Shown: positions 48,358-62,300 of the stretch, piece after piece
How positions within the stretch are numbered: the stretch's first letter is position 1
How the letters are laid out: each line of letters begins with the position of its first letter
Source of the DNA: Mugil cephalus
Lineage: Eukaryota; Chordata; Actinopteri; Mugiliformes; Mugilidae
Length of the DNA stretch: 64,000 bases
Reading direction: 5' to 3'
Assembly (NCBI RefSeq): GCF_022458985.1
Contig: NC_061777.1
Location: forward strand, 8,472,668 to 8,536,667
Made by a program: the position numbers and the translations under genes
Notes under the pieces: model-generated
Seen by the model: only the letters and a program-made list of their open reading frames with translations
Told to the model about the DNA's origin: nothing
Database searches by the model: none

Positions 48358-50599
48358 GGTCCATTTTTGCCTTTGCGAGTGTGTATCATATAGGGTACGA
48401 TATCTATTGGACCAGGATTGGGTCCCAAACCAATAACTGGAACCTGTACATGAGCTTCATATATGAGGAGCATTTCACTTTTGGCAGATAAATCTGAAAA
48501 CAACTTATATTTGGAGGGGAAGTAAAATAGTCATTTACAGTGCTAATAGGCCCTAACAGTGCAGAGCAAGAACTTTATCACGGTGCAATAAAAAAAGGGC
48601 ACATATATAGTGTTTCACTATCAGTGTACTGAGGCTGCTTCGATAAGTAAACTATCAAAGTTCTTCCGCTTCTTTCAGCGTAATAGAAGGTTCCACAACA
48701 CCGACGCACTGTTATCATCCCAGGACACGTTCCCAGACTCTACTTTGCTCTTTCGGCCTCAGCACCGGCAGGGGTTAGAGAAACAATGACAAAACTGCTT
48801 TTGTCTTTTACGACCTCTGCAACGACTATAGCTGCTCCACTGATATGGAGACGATCAAAGCAGTGTTTAGAGAGAGACACGCGTTAGTTAGTTTAAATGG
48901 CGAGGAAAAAGGGTACAATGGGGAAAGAAAGTCAAGTTGGAGACAGTGACAAAAACGGAAGGAGAAAGAGGCCACATTAAATCTGACACGCTTCCAAATA
49001 TGCGGCGGGGAGGCCACTGTCGCCACCAAGAGCCAAAACCAGCATGCGTCCTCAGGAAATGACCTTATATTACAGTGATTTTCTAGAAGCATCTGTCCAG
49101 ATTAAGTGCATTCAGATTCCACAGGAACAATAGAAAAACACAAAAATGTTCACAAGTAAGTTACGGTATGTTTTTTTTCCAGTGGACCATATATTGCCAA
49201 TTGGCATCCACAAATACAAAGACAAAAAAGTATTAAAATGCAACAAGACATTAGTCATTCATGTGTACAATTGATAGCACTGTAAATTTAGGATTTATGC
49301 TGGAAAAGATGGGTTGCGCTTGCAATTCTTCTTCATCACAAGAAGCGTAATGTTCTCCTAAATGCCCATCATCTTTATAAATCAACATTCTCCAAGATAC
49401 ATGTTTTTATCAAAGCACTGGTCTTCAGATAGGGCGCTCAATGGGCACTAAATCAACCAGCCAAATATTCGGCTGTGTCATCACACGAAGATTAAAGTCC
49501 GCTGAATGAGCCCCCACTTTGTAACGGGGTGCCCTGATGGAGGAATATAGGCCGCGTAGCTTCTGTCTTACGTAACACTGGCTGCGGGCCACCCCTTTGT
49601 TGACCTGTTGCACAGAAAACCTGAGTATTCAACAGACTCACCTCCCTGACACACTGTGTACTTTCAAAAAGAGTAAACAACGAAAACATGACGAATGACG
49701 TAGGTTTAACATCTAATCAAAAAGAGGCTGAACGTCCGACCGAGAACAGAGATGAAGAAAAACTGCAAACTCGACGGTAATACGGAAACCACTCACGCCA
49801 TCTGTCCATATACTGTACTTTTACATAACAGGGCTCATACACAAATCAGGCGATGACACCGTTCCTTTTTCACAAACACCATTAACGCAGAGACCCAGCA
49901 GCCACAAGGACACACTAAGATCCAATTTAGATGAATATATTACTGTATGCACTGTTACCTATTCATTAACTGGCTCATTGATTAAGATTGCGATAGTCTT
50001 ACTGGAAATGTTAATGTAACACAGAGGACAGGGTGAAGTTTGAATTAGGTCATACATCATCATACTTAGTGAAATAAAACTTTGCACATAATCCTTTTTT
50101 TATTATTAGTCTTGTTTTATTTTTTTTGACCGGTTTTGATTATTTTTTCCAGTGAATTCATTAATACATGTGCACCACGACACACTTGTTACCTTACCGA
50201 GGGGATGCCAAATGTGTAGAGACATTGACGTCTGGCGCTCCAGCACCGTTATCTGTGCACCACTAGCTTAATCTATTTATCGGTCAAGGTAATGAGCAAT
50301 CAATATTTCTCTCGAACCAAAGTACAGTTACAAACACAAGCATGAAGCAATGAGTTTGCTTCATGATCTTAGGCCACACAGCGCTTATCAGCTAATAAAC
50401 ATCTGCATCTCCCTGCTTTAATACATTTGCACGTACTTAACACGTTTACAGTTCTCTGCCAACTTTTTTTTAGATACGGAGGCATGTCTACCAAATTATA
50501 CAATGTTTAATTATGGGATTGCGGCATTTACATCAGACAGAAAGGAACTTTATTCTCACAGTGGCTCCGCTTTTCCGTAAGTGTGTGTCATTTAAATCC

Positions 50600-51712
50600 T
50601 TTATTGTCATTGTTGGCCTGCGCAACGGTGCAACAAATAAAATGACGACACAGGAAGAAGTGACGTGAAAAGGAGTTTAATGTTCAGTTATGGCCAGATC
50701 ATATCATTTACTGCGACACAGAGATCGTGAAATGTGGATTTGACAGTGCTATGCGAAGTGCTACGCAGGAAAGCTACGCACTATATAAATACAGCTACAA
50801 TCAGAAAAGGCCAAACTCCTGAGAAAAAAAAAAAGTCTTTTTTTTTTATTATCTAAACATAATGTCTGCTTATAATACAAAACAGTCCCTCCAGAGTACT
50901 CTCTTTAGCATGAACACATTCAGGAGCCTGCTGACTGAAACACTCCATCTGTGAAGAGGATACCCTGCAAATAAATTACAAGCATCGCACCTTTAAAAAC
51001 AACACAACTCTAAAGCTTTAGACGTCTTTTTTTTTCCCCAAATGCAAACAGAACAAACGTTGTCTTAGTTAAGCCTGTACAAACAGTGTTATATTCCATG
51101 ACATTTCCAACAAGTGTTTAAGACAATTGTGAGTGGCATAAATCAACAGTAAATACAACTATAAATGTACTTAATTTTAAACAATTCAACACAGTTGATC
51201 GCAGAACTGTTTTCATTTATCTCGAAATATGAAATTTAACACTACGACAGCAATATTTATTTTTTTTCTTCTTTTTTCTTTTTGAGATGCTAAAGCTCTA
51301 CTTTTTGACTATGTGTCATAACTTTCAAAAACAAATGGTGGTTACACAGGTTGTGGACAGACAGGAATGTTGTTATTGGAAAAAGGGTCTCCTCAGGCCC
51401 ACGCAAACAAAAGGCAGATTCAATCCACGTCCAAGCCTATTCATGCATTCGTCCTGTGCTCATCAGTATTTGCCAAGCTCACACTGGGCAGCGATAAAGC
51501 CATTCTAATTACTGGGTTGTCCTTTTGAACCAGCTTGCTCCTGATTCTTTTTTTTTTTTTTTTTTCTTTTTTTTTTTTTAATGGGTTGCTTAGTCATAGT
51601 AGGTCCACGTTTCGCTTCCCCAGCAGTTTCCCTTGAATCAATTTCATAGCCGTTTGAAATTGTCGTTCAAAACGCAACTGTCTTCATCACTGGGAGCCTC
51701 CTTTGGTGACCT
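50600..51712 (-). other. cdo1: Probable 3' UTR of cdo1
   Basis: It follows the cdo1 stop on the minus strand. It is AT-rich with long T/A runs (51,548-51,582 and 50,824-50,848). Minus-strand AATAAA signals occur at 50600-50605 and near 51,255, so the true 3' end is uncertain. Confidence 0.4.
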
Positions 51713-54700
51713 TTAGTTGTTCTCCTGTGAAATTGTGGTCTCCTAAGAAAAAAACAAAACCAAAAAACATGGAGTTAGACTGGATGTAGGCCGCCTGTCA
51801 ATGGATAGGCATATTAGTATGAGTCCTGCACAAAATTAAACGATGTAATGTAGCGCTTGAATGGCTAACCTTCGCCGAAAACACACTGTGACAACGGGTG
51901 TGGGCGTATGTCGAGTCGGGTTCATTGTGTACTCACATTCACGCACTTATCTTATCTCCTCTGTTTGGTGTTGCAATCTAATGGACCACCTTAACAGTGT
52001 TATTGTCAAGGTATGCTTATACAACTTGCTGATTTCAGATAAGCCCAGTGTGGTTGGCAGGGTGGCCAAAACAGGCAGATGTCCACTACCGCGGGCGCTC
52101 CCGTCAAACTCCTTTTCATTTCTGTGTGGTTCAAATTTGTCTCTTGTAACTCACATGCTGAATGTTTTAGGATAAATGGACTCAATTAGATTTTTCTCTC
52201 CCTGAACATTGAAATCTCTCTTCAATAAATCAAGCGTCTTATCTGTGAAAGCGGCGTTTTTCGTTACCACACAAGAAGCCTGAGCTTATTGCATGGGAAG
52301 TGGAAACTTTCTGCTCATTCCTGAGCCTTCGGGGGGTGAGACTTTAATATAGGCTATAGGCTCAGCTTAATGAGAGCAGCATGCAACTATAAAAACCTCG
52401 CACTTCCTGCTCATGCGACTTGATGGGGTGCGAAACGTCTGGGCGTTCAATTAAGAGTTGGACGTTTTGGTAAAAAGTGCGTACTAACGTTTTGCATGAG
52501 CAGAACATCATGGAGGTAACCAGAGGATCTCTTTTTGCAAGCTATAATGTAAAAATTCCTATATCGACGTACAGAACTGAGTTTGTTTCGCGGACAAAGC
52601 CATACTGTGGATTTCGTTTTTGGTTAATGTCAGTTTTCGGTGAACGTATACTGCAAAGGTCCTTACAAATGGAGTCCTCTCTCCGTATTTGCTCCAGAAG
52701 GTCATCTTGACGGTGTTCTTGTGTCCTGTCCGCTGGTCAAAAGTCTGGCAGGTCTCAAACGGCGGACTGTACAGGTGCAAACTCACAGCGCACTCTGTGT
52801 GGCTGACATTTTCCACACGATGCAGGCCGATGGAGTCTAAAATATGCACACACACACACACAATACGTACAACATATATGAAAGAGCGTGTTAGTGGAAT
52901 GCATGTGAAACTGGGCGAGCCCAAACATCACACCACGGGTCCGTTTGCATGGGGGGAAAATACCCCGCTGTGTTTGGGCGTTATTTAACCCTTCATTGTA
53001 AACTTACAGCTGACTGTTAACTCCTCCAAACAAATTTGACGTTGCATAACTGCAGATGCTGCAGAGCTTAACTATAAGTGTGAGCTGTAAAACGTGACAC
53101 ACATTTAAGTGTGTTATACCTGGTCTGGCCTGAAGGCAGTCTGTGTGAGTTTGAGAGACGTGCCACATCAGCATATCTCATATAACACAGAACGCGTTGG
53201 TTCCACTGTACTGAATACAGCACATCTGTTATGGATACAGCAAACAGTGGCAATCCTAACACTGCGTTAAGTACCAGTTTAAAAGACTCTCACACTCACA
53301 TGTACTGTACACACATAGATAATTATACAGAAAAAGACAACAGTAGCTCAACGTGCAATGATAAGCTCTAAGCTGACGCACAGTCTGGATTCTTACCATT
53401 TATATAAGCGACCCTGTTTTCCTGGAGAATCCTCTGTGACTTCTGGACCATGTCTCCGTGTGATTTGCGGTCGGGCCAATCGAACAGCGTCTCCTTCAGC
53501 TGGCCCTTCAGCAGCTTCATGAAGCAGTGGGAGTCTGTGTGGTCGTGGATGCTACTGCAAAGTGTCAAAGAGCACACAAGCATACAGCGTCACCATCTGT
53601 CCACATCGGCCTCTGTTTGACATCTGCACAGTTGAACAACTCTCCAGAAAAGTGAAAAAAATAAATATAACATCTGGGATTCAGTCTGACTGTGAGATAT
53701 TTTTATGTTCTCTATATGGCGTGCATACCAAAGACGTATGTATGGCATTATAAAGGATAAGCCATCACACGTGCATAATGTGTTTTGGCTGCTCTCGTTT
53801 GCACAGCACCACAAACCACATTTCTATTACGTGTTTCATAAAGCTTCACGTTTTACCATGCGTATAAAAGCAGTCAAAGATATGCAGTAAATGTACAAAT
53901 CAGTGCAAATACTGCTCATCTGTGTTTTATGATCTTTAATCGCGTTAAGATATGTCTGCCAGTTTCGCTGTACGTCCATAAACTCAAGCAAATCTCTTCC
54001 GATTCTATCAACTTCTGCCAACGGCAGGCAATCATGTGAATTTGCTGACGGAGCGGGACATGTCAAGGGTATCTTCAAATATTGTTGATTTGCACAACTT
54101 TTCTGTCAGCGTGTGGGACATTGGACTTTCTTATCTTTATTAACTAATACCTAATACCTGCCGTGGAAAATTACTTGGACATGTGACGTATGGTAGCCTA
54201 CCCAACATGTCAGATAAACCTGCAACCGAAATGCAATATGAATCTAACGGGTTTAAAGGTGCAGTCTGAGTACCTAGAAAATAAATGACACACAATTCAA
54301 TTCATTTTGGCAAACGGGTCTTTGTCTTCACACACCTGCCGTGGCCTTCACCCCAGCAGAGAATCATGAGGTTGAACTTTCCGTTGCCCTCGTCGACCAG
54401 GTTCCGCGTGTACCTGTGCAAATGGATAAATGGTTGTTAAATGACCGTGGAGACTTTGGACGTATTACATATCAAAGTTTCAAAAGGACTGATGAGTAGG
54501 ACTCATCAGCTCTTATCACAAAATATGAAAATGTGCTCTGGCGAAACGGGGGTCAGTAACCCCGGCAACGTTGAACCCTTTTAAAACTTTAAACTTATTT
54601 AACTTCATTCATTCTCCTCATAGGAAGTTTGTAATGCATTACTTCTAGTGAAAAAAATGGGGAAGGGAGACCATACTGCAGTTTTTTTTTTCACACATGC

Positions 54701-55722
54701 CAAACATATGATGTGTCTCTTGCACAAAAATAGAGAGAAAAACTGGGCACGGGTCCTTAAAATGTTTCATCCATATGTTTCCATACAGAAAAATGAATCC
54801 CCCTCTCTCTCATATCATAGGCCAACCCGTGACCTTGCTTGCTGTGTAAATACTGTCGGCACGTTTTTCTTTTTTTTTTTTTTCCTTTTTTTCTGCTGTC
54901 TTCTCAAATATTTTCGGGGCAGCTGTTGGCCCTCGTTGGACAACAGACCTCCCAAGCATCTATCTCTGGAAAAATCAGCGGGTGTGTATCCGTATCTGAG
55001 TGTTGATTGGATGGCCCACTCACCCACTCTCCATTGAGATCCCTCTAATCAAAACACTGGGACGTGGAGCTTTGGAAATCTTTTGAATGGAGCAGTCAGA
55101 TTTTATAGTGAGGAGGACCGAGGTGTTTGGCACGCGGCCATCCGCGCGTTTTACAAAGCGGCCCTCTCAACTACACTGATATAAATGAAAGAAATACACT
55201 GCAAACAAGTCGGATTGTTTTCTGTTTAAGTCATATTAACCGGAGATTCAAACAACAACCAGTTTTCAAACAAGTACATGTTTTTTTTTCCTTTTGTTTT
55301 GCGCAAAGTTACCAAAACTTTAAATAAGTAGCGTTAAGAAACGTCTTTTTGCGTGTGTTCAAAAGTTAAAGCAGCGACATACAAAATCCAAATGCTAACC
55401 AATATATGATTGGATGAAATAAACTTCAACTATAGTTTAAGATAAATAAACAAACACATAAAACAATATGAATGAGTGCAAAGTGCACCAGTATCAGCAG
55501 TACAATAAATCAGTTATATCTGCATAGTGAGTCATGATGTTTTATCATTTACCTGTACTGGTCAAACTTTGCATATTTCATCCATTCCTGAGGCTTGCTC
55601 TCATATGATTCCATTATGTCTTGAACCTCCTCAATATTGATGCAGTCACTCTCGAAGATCTTGTGCAGAATTGCTATCAGCTCATCCAGAGTTTCTGGCT
55701 TCACCACCTCGGTGTGCTCCAT
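51713..55722 (-). CDS. cdo1: Cysteine dioxygenase type 1
   Basis: An iron enzyme of the cytosol that oxidises L-cysteine to cysteine sulfinate, the first step toward taurine and sulfate. Five exons on the minus strand: 55553-55722, 54336-54413, 53397-53554, 52667-52836 and 51713-51742; phase is kept and the product is 201 residues (human 200). The iron ligands are present: His86 and His88 in [12 protein letters not shown], and the third histidine in [12 protein letters not shown]. Cys93, which forms the Cys-Tyr cross-link in the family, is in the first motif, and its partner tyrosine is in SLHLYSPPF. The last exon has only ten codons (ETTISQENN and stop), matching the ...LENN end in mammals. 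The gene lies head to head with ap3s1, as in mammals. Confidence 0.95.
52845..52862. repeat. CA dinucleotide repeat beside cdo1 exon 4
   Basis: A run of about nine CA units just upstream (in cdo1 sense) of exon 4, within intron 3. Confidence 0.8.
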
Positions 55723-55823
55723 CTCTGTGTTGCAGGTGTTTTTCCCCCCCTCTCAAAAAAATAAAATAAATATATTAGTCTTCAGTTAAAACAACAGATT
55801 TCTCTTAGCAACTTCGCACAGAC

Positions 55824-55831
55824 TTTTTATA
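55824..55831 (-). promoter_or_regulatory. cdo1: TATA box of cdo1
   Basis: The minus strand reads TATAAAAA, 102 bp upstream of the cdo1 ATG. A start about 30 bp downstream would give a 5' UTR of about 70 bp. Confidence 0.55.
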
Positions 55832-55849
55832 GGCTGGCGGTGCAATTTA

Positions 55850-58800
55850 GGGGGCTGGTGATGGACTGTACCATTATCGACAAGAGAGGTGAACGCCCAC
55901 AATGTATGGTGTTATTTGAATGAACTTTGTCACGAGCTCTTTCTGAAATATTCTCCCCCAGATATAAATAAGCGGCTGCATTTTTAACAGACGCTGCCAC
56001 GTAGAAAAAGTATGAATTCAGTTTGGTTTGTCTCAATGAAAAGACGAATTCATTGCACACATTAAGAACTTGGACTAATCCTCTGTGAGCACCGTTCCAC
56101 CACGTTGTCACAAACACAACCACCCCTTGTCTCTCTTTTCTTTCTCGCCGAGGCATTCCTCCAACAATAGCTGTGCAGCCCCGTTTTTTTTTTTTTTTTT
56201 TTTTTTGTTGTCTGTGTGAGCCCTGTCCCCAGAAACTCCATCAACAACTCCTCGTCCAAGGTGTGTGCAGACCACAAGCTCGTAAACGCGAAATTACAAA
56301 ACGAAAAACGTGGGAAAAAAATCAAATGAGGTTGAATGATGGTACCAAGAATATTTTCTTTTTGTTTGTTTGTTTTTTTGGTTTACTCCCTACATATAAT
56401 CACACAGGTTTTGGTTGCAGGACACTTGCTTTTATTGAAATGCACGGAAATTGATTAAAATGCAAATTATTTTAAAATACGCACAGGAGAAAAGATAAGT
56501 GATGCTTATTTGTTTGTTTTATTTAATTCAGGAAGACCCCTGTTAACTTCTGTGTCACAGAAGTTAAAAAAAGAAAGAAAAGAAAAAAGATAGTTGGATG
56601 CCTGTTTATGAAATGAATATGTACCCGTTCTGTGGGTTTGGGACAGTGTTGTTGGAAAAGTACTGGAGTGATTTGGCCTACATAATAGCAAATGTGGAAA
56701 AGATGCCCAGTGGTTACCAAACGTCTGATTCATTTGGATGAATATGTATCAGGAAACTCAAGTGTTCTGGTAGAGAGCAGGCTCTGTGCCTGAGACATTC
56801 CACCGATCAGTATTGGACAACAGAGCAAACTAAACACATTTTCTTTGAATGAAAACACAATTTCTGTTGCAGTCAGACATGTGCAACGAATTCCATGACA
56901 GACATACTCAAGTCAATCATTCATAGTTTTGAGTAATGTCACCGTGAGGTTAGTGCTGGTCATGTTCAGGGATGATAAAATGTACAGACTGTTTGTTTTT
57001 TGCATGCTGCAGCGAGGCAGCTGCTCAGAAACACAAAATATCTGATACCCGTGAGAGCTGAGTGACTCTAGCGCCAAGAACACTATAAAAGGAGTATTTG
57101 AAAATGTTTTCTTTTCTTTTTTTTATTTTAATAGAAACAAATAAAATACAATGGCCATGACCTCATGCAGTTTGGACCAAACCATGGCTCAGTTAGAAGA
57201 TTCCAGTAAGAAAGCATTTGCTTTGAGTCAGTGAGCCTGTGTCAGTATGTCAAAGGAAAATCCTCCATTGCTGAGGAGGATCCAGGACTTCGTGTTTACT
57301 GGCAGCATTAAAAGTGGAGGACTTTCTTTGCATCAGGCTCTGCCAAGTTTCCCTGTGAGGTGCCACATCATCAGTGCCAGATGGATTTGTGCTCCACCTT
57401 GTGGCTGAAACTAAAAATCACAGGGAAGATGATACAGATGAAATGTCAAAACAAACTCTGCCCGGGCATGAATTTTCAGTGGTTTTGCGGCAAAATTACA
57501 ATAAAGATGTTAACACTCAAACAATTAACAAGCAGAGATCATGAGTGATAGCGACTCTGCATGTGCTCAGTCTTGCATACAGTGACTGACATCATGCACT
57601 AATACCGGTAATTACTTTGAGGTTAAAGTTAATATTACAGTCGTCTCCTCATCAGTGAAACTATTGGTTGTATTATTAGTGTTATTATTATTATTGTTTT
57701 TGCACACGCATACATTTATTTCAATTGCCACTTCATTTGGTACATGAGCACACTAAATGTAGAATGCTGTTGAATCATATTGTGTTGTGCCAACACACGG
57801 TTTTGATATTTTATTGTTAATATTTTACACAAACCACGTTTTGTGTTTGTCTAAATTACAGAAATGCTTCAGTGTTTTATTCAATCCAGTTTATCAGCAA
57901 CATAAACTACATCCTCCAAAAAGATCATGAAGTTGAATTAACATATTGCTGACACTGTTTCAACATAATATAAACATTATAAAAGTCATGAAGAAGGATT
58001 TTGTGCAGGGTTTTTATATTACAATGCATTTCTAGTGTAGAGGTATTATTACTATTAATATTATGAAGGGAAAATGTTACAGTTGATAACTGAAATTATG
58101 ACAGACAGTGATGATTTAAATTGTTTCTATATGCATAAAAAAGTAAATGATTTGGTCTCGAAGCTGCATTATTGTTGTATTAATGTTAAATCTGGACCTT
58201 CCTTGTCAGCTTTCCAACAGCTGCTGATTTACATTTATATGTTTCTTCGTTACTTTCTAGTTGCTTTAGAAAACTCAGTCATATTTCTACATCACATTTT
58301 GTCGCCTCATTAAACAAGCACGATATGAAATATCCGTAAAGCAAGAACTACAAAGCATAATTCATTTACTCATCTGATGTGAAAACGTTTTATGTCAATC
58401 TGGGTGATCAAAAATGTAAAAAAAAAAAATAATAATAATAATAATACAATAAAAATGGAGGCACAATATATAATGTATATTTCATATTTATTTATCATGT
58501 TTACAGCAGTTGCATGTCCACCCTACTGTTGCACCAATTTAAAATAAGAAATTAATATTTGAACCTGTATATTATTTGAATACATTAATGCCAAATGTAA
58601 AAATGATATTATTAATAATAATATATTTATAAATAGCACTAGACAAAGTTTAATATAGAACACATATGATAGGTGGGGGGTCCCTACTTAATCTCTCCCT
58701 CAGTTTGGGGGTCCTTGGCCAGAAAATCGTTGAAGAACCCTGACATGTTGTTTACATTATCAAACTATGTAAGAATATCAGAATCAGTGGATTATACACT

Positions 58801-59040
58801 TGATTTAATGTCAAGTTAACCTTTAGACTTTTGTTTTCAGAGCCAGGATAAATGTGGCAAACGATGGCATGCAATAATAAATTAAATAAATAAATAAAAG
58901 AGAAAAAATGCACATTGGAAAAAAATGAATAAATTACAATTAATTGCGGGGTTTGAATAAAATAAAACACAATACAATAAATGGGCAAAAAAAATAATAG
59001 CGAGTAGCGGATATGATTTGCTGAGTTTTGAGCCACCTCG
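55850..59040. other. Intergenic gap between divergent cdo1 and ap3s1
   Basis: No gene was recognised; in particular no atg12-like exon on either strand. It contains a T-run at 56,184-56,206, an AAT repeat near 58,428-58,446 and AT-rich sequence. The phrase around 58,670-58,740 (GGGTCC, AGTTTGGGGGTCCTTGGCC) looks like a fish repeat end. Confidence 0.5.
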
Positions 59041-59072
59041 GCCGCTGTAGCTGGAGGAGGAGGGAAAGAGGA

Positions 59073-59092
59073 AGAGGAGGAGGAGGAGGACA
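59073..59092. repeat. AGG triplet repeat upstream of ap3s1
   Basis: About six AGG units in a purine-rich stretch some 220-240 bp before the ap3s1 ATG, inside the GC-richer promoter region (about 59,030-59,330). Confidence 0.7.
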
Positions 59093-59312
59093 GCATGACT
59101 GGTCCTTTGACGTGGAAGATTTCCGTAAAGAGACGATGGAGGTGTAGCAGCGGCGTGTAGCTCGAAGCTATCCAGCACCAATCAGCGAAGACGCGGCGTC
59201 TTTCCTGGCCCCGAACCGCAGTCAGACCAGGGTCTACCGGAGCTGGCAGACACCAGTCCTTCACAGACTGACCCCCTTTCTGCTCCCCGCCTCCCTCCGC
59301 TCAGCTACAATC

Positions 59313-62300
59313 ATGATAAAAGCCATTTTAATATTCAACAACCACGGGAAACCAAGGCTTTCTAAATTCTACGAGCATTATGTGAGTAACAGGATCTTAT
59401 TTTTTTCCACGTTTCGTTATGCGTGCGTGTGTGTGATTGCTAGGCCGAGACCAGGAATAAATAATAATAATTATGATATTAATAAATAAACACACAAGTT
59501 TCCTGTGAGAGAAACGGTAAATGCACCACTGCCGGAGACTGAATGGGAAGGTGTGTCGTACTACTGCTGTGATGCGCTTTTGTTACAAACGCATCCCGGT
59601 GTATAAGATGTCAGCGGCGAGCCACACCAGCTGTCCTTTTAAAAATATGAATAATTAATCAAGTCGAGGCGAGGCTATCTCCTTCCAGCGGAGCTCCCGG
59701 TTGTTGTTTTTTTTTTTTTTTTTTTTTTTGTTCACTTCAGCTCCAGCTCCAGCTGTGGCGATGCAGACTGTTCAGCGAGTTCACTGTTTGTGTCACATGA
59801 CTCTAAAGACGCCCGTGTGAGCGACTCGTGCTCCACGAGCCGGGGCCGTATATGCCGCCTTAAACGCTGGCATCGTTTCCACAGCGTAGCCGCACGTTGA
59901 CAAACGGGACTACGACCATTCATTATCTGGCTAAACTGCGTTCACTGGGTTGTTCTCATAATTGGATTTACATCTTACCGCTGGCTCCATGCCCCTTGTT
60001 TAGACTGGCATCACAATGGCAAGGTGGCAGTTGGGTGAACACAAAGCGATGAAGCCAGTTTAGAGGTGATGGATATTTGCAGGCCTTTCTTTGCAGTGTT
60101 TGTTAGGACATTTAATGTGGGATTTAAAGGCTTCAATTAGCAGAAATGGAATGCAGTATTCATACTTACTCTTTTTCATTCATGCATACTTGCCAGATTG
60201 AGGCCTTCATACATTTAGGAGGAGGTCCTCTTTCACACCATGTTTCCACAGTGGACCCCAGAACGCACACACCAGACATGGGCCATGGAGACGGCTTCAC
60301 TGTGTTGCAAATCTGAGTTGAGTTAACGAATGCTCCACGAATGCTGAGAAGTGTCAGTCAGTCGTACGTTCAAATGATTTTGGTGTACCGTTTGTTTCAG
60401 CAGTTCATTTTGAAACGTCCGCGCACAACATCAACGGGCGTTTTAGCAGCACTGCATTATATGTTGCAGATGGCCGTTCTTGGGTTCTGTATTGCACATG
60501 CTTGGAAAGACAACTGTGAGGGAGATGTATTCAGTTGGTTTCACTAAAATGTTCTCACTGCTCCTTTAAAATTCTTGGATTGTGGTTGAACTACAACTAA
60601 CAGATACAGATTATATTCTGCATTAAGCTTTTGTGACCATCAAACTCTCAGGAAAAAAACATTTTGTCTTCTGGTCATGTGGTTGCAAGAGTTTCCTCTG
60701 GTCGTCGGTATGCTCTACCTGTCTGTTAATCTTTCATTCCCTCTGCAATTCGTCTGTTAAATTCTATATAATCTTTTATCTGGTTAGTTTAGTTTAATTT
60801 TATCAATTTATTCTATTTATTGACCATTGATTCCACTGTTCCTTGGCATTTTACTTGCTCCATTATACTTTTTTTATTCTACATTTATCTGTTCCTATCA
60901 TATGTGTACTGTGTAATAGTATGAAAGCTGTCCAAACCAATTGCCCCTGGTGGGATTGATGAAGCTGTCTGAGTCTGAATCTGAATCTAAGCATAAGCAA
61001 AGTTTAACTTGTTATTGCTGGACCCCGGGAGTCCAACCGTTCAGCTGGGGAGTGACGAGATCAAGAGGCAACTGTCTGTTAATAAAGAGCAACATCATGC
61101 TCCTTTAAAGCACAGACTTTCCCTACAAAGACGGCGAGAGTTGTCCACTGACGTGTAAACTGTTGTTTGCTCTGGACAAACTTAACCCACAAAAGACGCG
61201 ATAAGAAATGATGAGAAATTCACCTGCTGAGTTTTTCTTTGAGTGCGCCCGGCCTTCTCTAAGGATGACTTCAGGTTAAACCATTTACATGAAAATATTT
61301 CGTTTTATGTAAAGCTATACTTCTGAGAAGCTGGAATCGGCAAATATTTGAGCAGCGTACTTCAAAACCCAAGTCTGCAGTTGGTCCTTGAATTGATAAA
61401 TAAAAAGTAAAACAAAATCTTGAGATCTTGGGAAGTAAATAAAGGTTCACAACCCATTTCAAGAACAAGGCCCAAAACGTTTAATTTACATCCCTGTAAA
61501 ATACTTTAGCTTCCCCTTTAGTATTGCATAATCTGCTTCTTGTGACAGACATGAATGTGTTTCAGGAGGACGGATTGATTGGATTATAAGGAACGACTGG
61601 AGCTGCCATCTGCTGTATGCTAAGCTGAGGTGTCGGCTTACTGGCTGGCAGGATATAAGATGTCACACGTTCTTCTTTAGCGTTCAGCTCGTTTTAAGTA
61701 GGTGTATTGTCTAGACTGGGCCTCAGTTTTTGGTGTTTGTGGTATAAAGTGTGCATTTATGGGGCCGGTGTGGCTTGAGTGTCCCACATTTTTGTGCAGC
61801 ATCGTAGAGATTGAAAAAAAAATGACAGTGGTGCTATCAAGGCCATTGCAAAGCAACTCTTTGTAATGGTTTTCAATACATACAGTGGACTGCAATAGAT
61901 TAAAACGACTGTAATGTAATGAAATCTGTGTTCTTAAGAGCCTATGGATCCTTAGTGTTGATGGGAGGGGCCTCTGTGTGTATATACCTGGAGGCCAGGT
62001 GTTTTTTTGTTTTTTTTTTAGTTGATCCTAAAGTGTTTGTGTGTGTGTGTGTCTGCATCCTGCTGGGGATGGCTGCTGCCTGCTGGGGTGGCTGCTGGGG
62101 TTCTAGGTGGGAGGTGCATGACTAAGATCTGATAGTTTCCCAGAAGGACATTGAATTGTCACAAGGTGTTTAATGTTATTTACTTCTTCCGGTCACTGGT
62201 CACGATATTATTCCTAATCACTGTGTTTAAGCACATGTGACACATCTGTGCATAATCTGTGTTGGATTTATTGGAAAGTTTAGACAGTAGATCAGAATCA

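Larger units (their letters stand above)
46400..50590. other. Gene-poor region between convergent cep78 and cdo1
   Basis: No complete gene was found. It holds a tRNA-derived SINE (47,781-47,940) and a short reverse-transcriptase-like phrase (48,269-48,357). An unrecognised minus-strand ORF of 62 codons (49,425-49,613) also lies here. The rest is AT-rich single-copy-looking sequence. Confidence 0.5.

Noticed and set aside
58752-59264. 170-codon minus-strand ORF upstream of ap3s1
   Set aside because: It is composed of low-complexity sequence (AGG repeat read as serine-rich, then AT-rich text) with no recognisable domain.
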